From: Anaerolineae bacterium
Lineage (GTDB): Bacteria > Chloroflexota > Anaerolineae > UBA1429
Direction: 5' to 3'
Assembly (NCBI GenBank): GCA_016928125.1
Contig: JAFGLK010000588.1
Span: forward strand, 1 to 8,744
DNA: 8,744 nt
Every line of letters begins with the position of its first letter. The first letter of the stretch is position 1. Under the pieces are notes generated by a model. It was not told the origin of the DNA and searched no databases. It saw nothing but the letters and a program-made list of their open reading frames with translations. This document shows positions 5,299 through 8,744 of the stretch, in pieces. The position numbers and the translations under genes were made by a program.

Positions 5299-7977
5299 TC
5301 AGTCGATGAGGTGCAGAGCGCGGGCTTCCGCCACGGCCTGGCGACGGCTGTGCACCCCAAGCTTGGCGTACACGTTCTTGAGGTGGGTCTTGACGGTGTT
5401 CACCGAGAGATAGAGCTGCCGCGCGATCTCATCATTGGTGAGACTGGCGGCCAGCAGGCGCAGCACCTCTAGCTCGCGCTCACTGAGGGGCTCGATGAGC
5501 GGTTGAGGCGGGGGCTGGGAGGCCGGGCTCCCCTCGACCCCGAGAGGGGCCCGTGTCGCCTCAAAGGCCTTCAGCAGGCCCCGGGCATAGGCGGGGGAGA
5601 CGCCACGCGCTACGGCCTGCGACAACAGGGATGCCATGGGCTCGCCGCCGTCCAGGAAGCTGCGCACACAGCCCTCGGGCGCGGCTGCCGCGAGCACCTC
5701 TGACAGAATGTTCAGGGCCTCATCCTGATCGGCCACGGCCGCAGCCTGCAGGATGCGGGCCCGCAGGGCCACCGACTGCCATCCGCTGCGCGCAGCCATT
5801 CCCCGCACCTGATCGAGCAGCGCCAGCGCCAGCTCGGGCTGCCCCTGAGCCAACAGCAGACGGGTGCGCACCAGGCCGGCCTCGAGCCAGTCGGGAAAGG
5901 AGCCGCTCTCCTCCGGCGCCGGAATGCGTTGGGCGGCCAGGGCCGCCAGGGCCAGATCGCCTTGCTCCAGCGCAACGCGGATCTCCGCGGTGAGGTGATA
6001 GAGCTGCGTGGCTGGCGAGCAGTCGGCCGAGCGGCAGAGCTCGTCGCCCTCGTGCAGACTGGCGCGCGCCCCGTCGGCATTGCCGCGCGCCTCCTGGATG
6101 AGGGCCAGGGCGCTGATGGCCCCCAGCCGGAACTCGGCGCTGCCCCCCGCTTGCGCCAAGGCCAGGCCCTGTCCAATCTGGGCCTCGGCCTCCTTGAGCT
6201 CGTTCCCCTCGTACAGCAGACGGCCGAGATCATAGTGGGCGAGCGCGAGGATCGAAACCTGACCGCCGAGAGCGATCAAGCGCCGACAGCCGGCTGCCGC
6301 CTGACGCAGCGCCCCGCGGGCGGCGCGGATGCGGTTCAGAAACACGCTGGCCGCAAAGCGCGCATAATGATTGCCCGAACGCTCACCCGAACGCTCCGCC
6401 AGCAGCAGGGCCTTCTCCGCCTCTGAGATACGCCCGGCGAACCACTGAGCGATGCCCAGGTTCACCGCTACAATGCTGCGCGAGGCATGCTCCTCCTCTG
6501 GCAGAAGGGCCAGCGCCCGCTCCGACAGCTGCATGGCCAGCCGGTTATCGCCTCTTGCGCGGGCCACGTGCACCCGCGCCACCGCCACGCCACCCGCCAG
6601 GACCCCGTCCTGCGCGGCGCGCCCCGCCTCCTCTGCCAGATCCAGGTAAGGCTCGGCGGCATCGATCTGCTCTGTCAGGATGAGCGCCCAAGCGCGTTCC
6701 AGACCAAGCCGAGGATATCTGCGCATGATCTCCTCGGGGATCGCGGCCATCCAGCGCAACACCGTGATCACCTGCCCCGCGGCGAAGAGGTGTCCACTGA
6801 CGGTGGGGATCAGTTCGGAGAGCCAATCCCAATCGCGAGCTGCCACGGCGTGGCCCACGGCCTCAGACAGATAGCCCTCGCTCTCGTACCAGCGGCCCGC
6901 GCGCCGGTGCAGATCCGGCAGGTCATGCTGGTGTTCGTCCAGCTCCAGCCGATGTCGCAACAGATCGGCAAAGAGATGATGATAGCGGTACCATTCACGG
7001 TCAGCATCGAGAGGCACTAGCGGAAGGTTGGCGTGCTCTAGCGCGGCGAGCATCTGGCGACCATCCTGCCGACCCGTCACGGCATCGCACAGATCGCCAT
7101 TCAGCCGTTCAAGTATGGCGGTCTGCAGCAGGAAACCCTGCACCTCAGGTGGTTGCGAGCCAAAGACTTCGTCGAGCAGATAGTCGAGCACGTAGCGACT
7201 GCTGCCTGTGAAGGACTGGACGATCTGCGCCAATCGATCGGGCTCGCGGTTCGAGATGGCCAGCAACTGCAGGCCCGCCAGGTGCAGCGCAGCGATCCAA
7301 CCCTCGGTGCGCTCATGCAGGAGGGCCACCTGCTCGGGGGCTAGATCGAGGCGAGCCACATGCCGCAGGAACGCCCCGGCTTCTTCGTGGGTGAATCGCA
7401 GATCTGCCTGCCGCAGTTCGGTCATCTGCCCGCGCGCCCGCAGCCGCGCCAGAGGCAGGGGCGGATCCTCGCGGCTGGCGATCACCAGATGCATCTGGGC
7501 CGGCTGATGCTCGAGGAGGAATCGGAGCATCTCGTGGATGGCCAGGGTATGGATCAGGTGATAGTCGTCGAGCACAAGCAGATAGGGATCAGCCAGACGA
7601 GCCAGATCGTTGATCAGGCCGGTCAGTACCACTTGCGCGGGCGGAGGAGTGGGCGCGCCCAGCATGGCCTGGGCGCTCCGCCCAAGGCTGGCATCAACGC
7701 CTTGGAGGGCCGTCAGTAGATAGGCCAGGAACAGGGCGGGATCGTTGTCGCTGGCATCCAACGTGAGCCAGACGTGGGGTCGGGGCATCCCGGCCAACCA
7801 CTCGGCCAGCAGCGTGGTCTTCCCATAGCCCGCCGGAGCGGAGATGAGGGAGAGCTTGCGGTAGAGCCCTTCATTGAGCCGAGCGACCAGCCGCGGTCGC
7901 GATATCAGCATGGGGCCTACGGCCGGAGTGTGCAACTTGGTCCGTAGGAGCGGGGTATCCATGGGCGCCACGCTCAC
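5299..7977 (-). CDS. MalT-family ATP-dependent LuxR-type transcriptional regulator
   Basis: An 892-residue signal-transduction ATPase (STAND class) of the MalT/LAL type, a cytoplasmic activator that oligomerises on DNA when it binds ATP and an inducer. The N-terminus PLLRTKLHTP is typical of the family. Walker A is SAPAGYGKTT (46-55), Walker B LLVLDDYH (133-140), and the sensor-like IASREDPP is at 167-174. The family segment HRRAGRWYESEGYLSEAVGHA follows the ATPase and winged-helix part, before a long Ala/Leu-rich TPR-like superhelix (about 370-800) that should bind the inducer. The C-terminal LuxR DNA-binding domain is at about 831-892, with LSERELEVLRLL and the recognition helix SVNTVKTHLKNVYAKLG. 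Two starts are possible: GTG 7977, or ATG 7962 (887 residues), the latter beginning MDTPLLRTKL as family members often do. Neither has a strong ribosome site. The gene is transcribed divergently from the methyltransferase and lies directly upstream of the membrane/Lnt-like operon, a candidate target. The inducer is unknown. Confidence 0.93.
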   Translation of the reverse strand: MSVAPMDTPLLRTKLHTPAVGPMLISRPRLVARLNEGLYRKLSLISAPAGYGKTTLLAEWLAGMPRPHVWLTLDASDNDPALFLAYLLTALQGVDASLGRSAQAMLGAPTPPPAQVVLTGLINDLARLADPYLLVLDDYHLIHTLAIHEMLRFLLEHQPAQMHLVIASREDPPLPLARLRARGQMTELRQADLRFTHEEAGAFLRHVARLDLAPEQVALLHERTEGWIAALHLAGLQLLAISNREPDRLAQIVQSFTGSSRYVLDYLLDEVFGSQPPEVQGFLLQTAILERLNGDLCDAVTGRQDGRQMLAALEHANLPLVPLDADREWYRYHHLFADLLRHRLELDEHQHDLPDLHRRAGRWYESEGYLSEAVGHAVAARDWDWLSELIPTVSGHLFAAGQVITVLRWMAAIPEEIMRRYPRLGLERAWALILTEQIDAAEPYLDLAEEAGRAAQDGVLAGGVAVARVHVARARGDNRLAMQLSERALALLPEEEHASRSIVAVNLGIAQWFAGRISEAEKALLLAERSGERSGNHYARFAASVFLNRIRAARGALRQAAAGCRRLIALGGQVSILALAHYDLGRLLYEGNELKEAEAQIGQGLALAQAGGSAEFRLGAISALALIQEARGNADGARASLHEGDELCRSADCSPATQLYHLTAEIRVALEQGDLALAALAAQRIPAPEESGSFPDWLEAGLVRTRLLLAQGQPELALALLDQVRGMAARSGWQSVALRARILQAAAVADQDEALNILSEVLAAAAPEGCVRSFLDGGEPMASLLSQAVARGVSPAYARGLLKAFEATRAPLGVEGSPASQPPPQPLIEPLSERELEVLRLLAASLTNDEIARQLYLSVNTVKTHLKNVYAKLGVHSRRQAVAEARALHLID

Positions 7978-7988
7978 TTGATCTCAGC

Positions 7989-8009
7989 GCGTTCTACGAA
8001 CCAGAACGC
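7989..8009 (-). promoter_or_regulatory. Perfect inverted repeat in the leader of the MalT-type regulator
   Basis: GCGTTCT (7989-7995) and AGAACGC (8003-8009) form a perfect seven-base dyad around a seven-base centre, 11 bases before the GTG at 7977 and downstream of the predicted transcription start near 8023. In RNA it would be a stem-loop next to the ribosome-binding region, which otherwise lacks a good ribosome site. In DNA it could be a repressor operator. The sequence does not separate the two. Confidence 0.45.
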
Positions 8010-8029
8010 TCTCTCAATGCCATACGATC

Positions 8030-8058
8030 AGTATATCCGGCGTCGAGCCTATCCGCAA
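8030..8058 (-). promoter_or_regulatory. Promoter of the MalT-type regulator gene
   Basis: Minus strand TTGCGG (8058-8053), 17 bases, TATACT (8035-8030). The -10 matches at 5 of 6 positions; the -35 keeps the TTG core. The start would be near 8023, about 46 bases before GTG 7977 or 61 before ATG 7962. A palindromic box (8060-8069) lies immediately upstream of the -35. Confidence 0.55.
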
Positions 8059-8059
8059 G

Positions 8060-8103
8060 GCCAATTGGCGGCGATCATTGCATCTCGCCAGACGCCGATT
8101 GGC
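8060..8103. promoter_or_regulatory. Pair of palindromic boxes GCCAATTGGC / GCCGATTGGC between divergent promoters
   Basis: GCCAATTGGC (8060-8069) is a perfect 10-base palindrome; GCCGATTGGC (8094-8103) differs by one base, and both are followed by G, giving a shared GCCRATTGGCG. They start 34 bases apart. The first abuts the -35 of the regulator promoter and the second overlaps the -35 of the methyltransferase promoter, so one factor could control both directions. This reads as an operator pair, but the binding protein is unknown. Confidence 0.45.
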
Positions 8104-8128
8104 GCGCGCTGTCGTGATGGTCTATCAT
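8099..8128 (+). promoter_or_regulatory. Promoter of the methyltransferase gene
   Basis: TTGGCG (8099-8104), 18 bases, TATCAT (8123-8128), which matches the -10 consensus at 5 of 6 positions. Its -35 lies within the second palindromic box. The start would be near 8135, giving a leader of about 77 bases before ATG 8212. Confidence 0.45.
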
Positions 8129-8211
8129 GGGGCTATGCGAGCCCACGTGTCGCAATAGGCGCTGTTACGCAAGGTCTCAACCTCAAAACGGGGGACCATG
8201 CGGAGGAGATC

Positions 8212-8744
8212 ATGCAGACCATCCCCAACTGGAGCACTTTGTGGCGCGAGTTGGTCGAACGACGCGCGGCCATACGCAGCAGAGCGCATGAGGGGCCTGG
8301 CGAGGACCAGCGCGATGCCTGGCGCGGTCGGGCGCGCCAATTCCAGGCCCGCGGCAGAGAGCGCTGGCAGCGACCCGACTCGAGCCGTACCTTCATCCTG
8401 TCGCGATGTGACGCTCAGAGCACCTTGCTGGATATCGGTGCGGGAACCGGCGCGTGGGCGAGCTTGCTGGCCCCTCATCTGCGTCACGTGACGGCCGTGG
8501 AGCCCTCGCCAGCCATGATCGAGGTGCTCCGTGAGCATCTCCAGGCTGCTGAGATCGCCAACGTGAGCGTGGTGCAGGGTACCTGGCCAGACGTGCAGAT
8601 GACGCCACACGACCTATCGCTGTGTGCCCATGCCATGTATATGGCCCGTGATCTGCCTGGCTTTGTGCGTGCCATGGTCGCGGCCACGCGTCGGACCTGC
8701 TTCCTGCTGATGCGCACGCCTGTGCTCGACAGCGTGATGGCCCA
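8212..8744 (+). CDS. Class I SAM-dependent methyltransferase (3' truncated by window end)
   Basis: The first 177 codons of a methyltransferase that runs off the window. SAM-binding motif I is LLDIGAGTGAWA (72-83) and the acidic motif II end is TAVEPSPAM (94-102). VVQGTWPDV (120-128) is the segment before motif IV and DLSLCAHAMYMARDLPGFVRAM (134-155) the strand and helix after it. The N-terminus is rich in Trp and Arg (NWSTLWRELVERR, then DAWRGRARQFQ), resembling methyltransferases I recall mostly from strict anaerobes that begin W..LWKEL ... W..RA..F; their substrates are undefined. ATG 8212 is preceded at 5-base spacing by GGAGG (8202-8206) within GGAGGAGAT. An ATG at 8198 is in a different frame and is excluded. 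The gene is divergent from the MalT-type regulator and shares its control region. The acceptor is unknown; small-molecule or cofactor methylation is likelier than RNA or DNA by overall layout. Confidence 0.87.
   Translation, partial: MQTIPNWSTLWRELVERRAAIRSRAHEGPGEDQRDAWRGRARQFQARGRERWQRPDSSRTFILSRCDAQSTLLDIGAGTGAWASLLAPHLRHVTAVEPSPAMIEVLREHLQAAEIANVSVVQGTWPDVQMTPHDLSLCAHAMYMARDLPGFVRAMVAATRRTCFLLMRTPVLDSVMA

Noticed and set aside
5503..7719. Several plus-strand open frames opposite the MalT-type regulator (up to 177 residues)
   Set aside because: They are shadows of the regulator's codon bias: no domain, no ribosome sites, and compositions typical of reverse frames.
7989..8009. LexA-type SOS box reading of the GTTCT...AGAAC dyad
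   Set aside because: Spacing and half-sites do not fit the CGAAC-N4-GTTCG or CTGT-N8-ACAG patterns I know, and no repair gene is nearby.
8135..8158. Seven-codon open frame at the predicted methyltransferase transcript start (possible leader peptide)
   Set aside because: There is no usable ribosome site, no codon run suggestive of attenuation, and no following terminator/antiterminator pair.

Overview
The window is a GC-rich bacterial chromosomal segment with six recognisable genes plus one small overlapping gene. No rRNA, tRNA, CRISPR array or transposase was seen. The mix suggests a Chloroflexota (Anaerolineae-like) bacterium: a very long MalT-type LuxR regulator, a PaoB-like molybdo-flavoenzyme subunit, a nitrilase-fused membrane N-acyltransferase, and a roughly 70-residue W..WF.GL protein. 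This assignment rests on remembered family distribution and protein style, not on a marker gene.

Layout. (1) Positions 2-1521, plus strand: the end of a molybdopterin-binding aldehyde/xanthine oxidoreductase large subunit, joined by an ATGA overlap to an FAD subunit with a four-cysteine [4Fe-4S] insertion. These are two subunits of one enzyme; the [2Fe-2S] subunit must lie outside the window. (2) 1522-1693: a convergent gap with a strong hairpin. (3) 1694-2734, minus: a membrane O-acyltransferase (acyltransferase family 3), distinctly AT-rich and flanked by a 10-bp direct repeat, so probably acquired. It has its own promoter at 2809-2837. (4) 5135-2960, minus: a probable three-gene operon encoding a 126-residue four-helix membrane protein, an Lnt-like acyltransferase/nitrilase, and a 73-residue protein whose start overlaps the end of the Lnt-like gene. 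It runs from an extended -10 promoter to a textbook intrinsic terminator at 2897-2926. (5) 5299-7977, minus: a MalT-family ATP-dependent LuxR regulator just upstream of that operon. (6) 7978-8211: a divergent promoter region with two near-identical palindromic boxes, one beside each -35 element. (7) 8212-end, plus: a class I SAM methyltransferase, cut by the window edge.

How the parts may work together. The regulator gene lies directly upstream of the membrane/Lnt-like operon. Between them sit four copies of GGGTGA, most of them roughly helically phased, just upstream of the operon promoter, so a regulator-target link is plausible but unproven. The oxidoreductase, acyltransferase and methyltransferase look like separate transcription units. 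I found no clear new defence or mobile system. The least ordinary elements are the altered active-site surroundings of the Lnt-like protein, its small partner genes, and the two repeat-bearing control regions.
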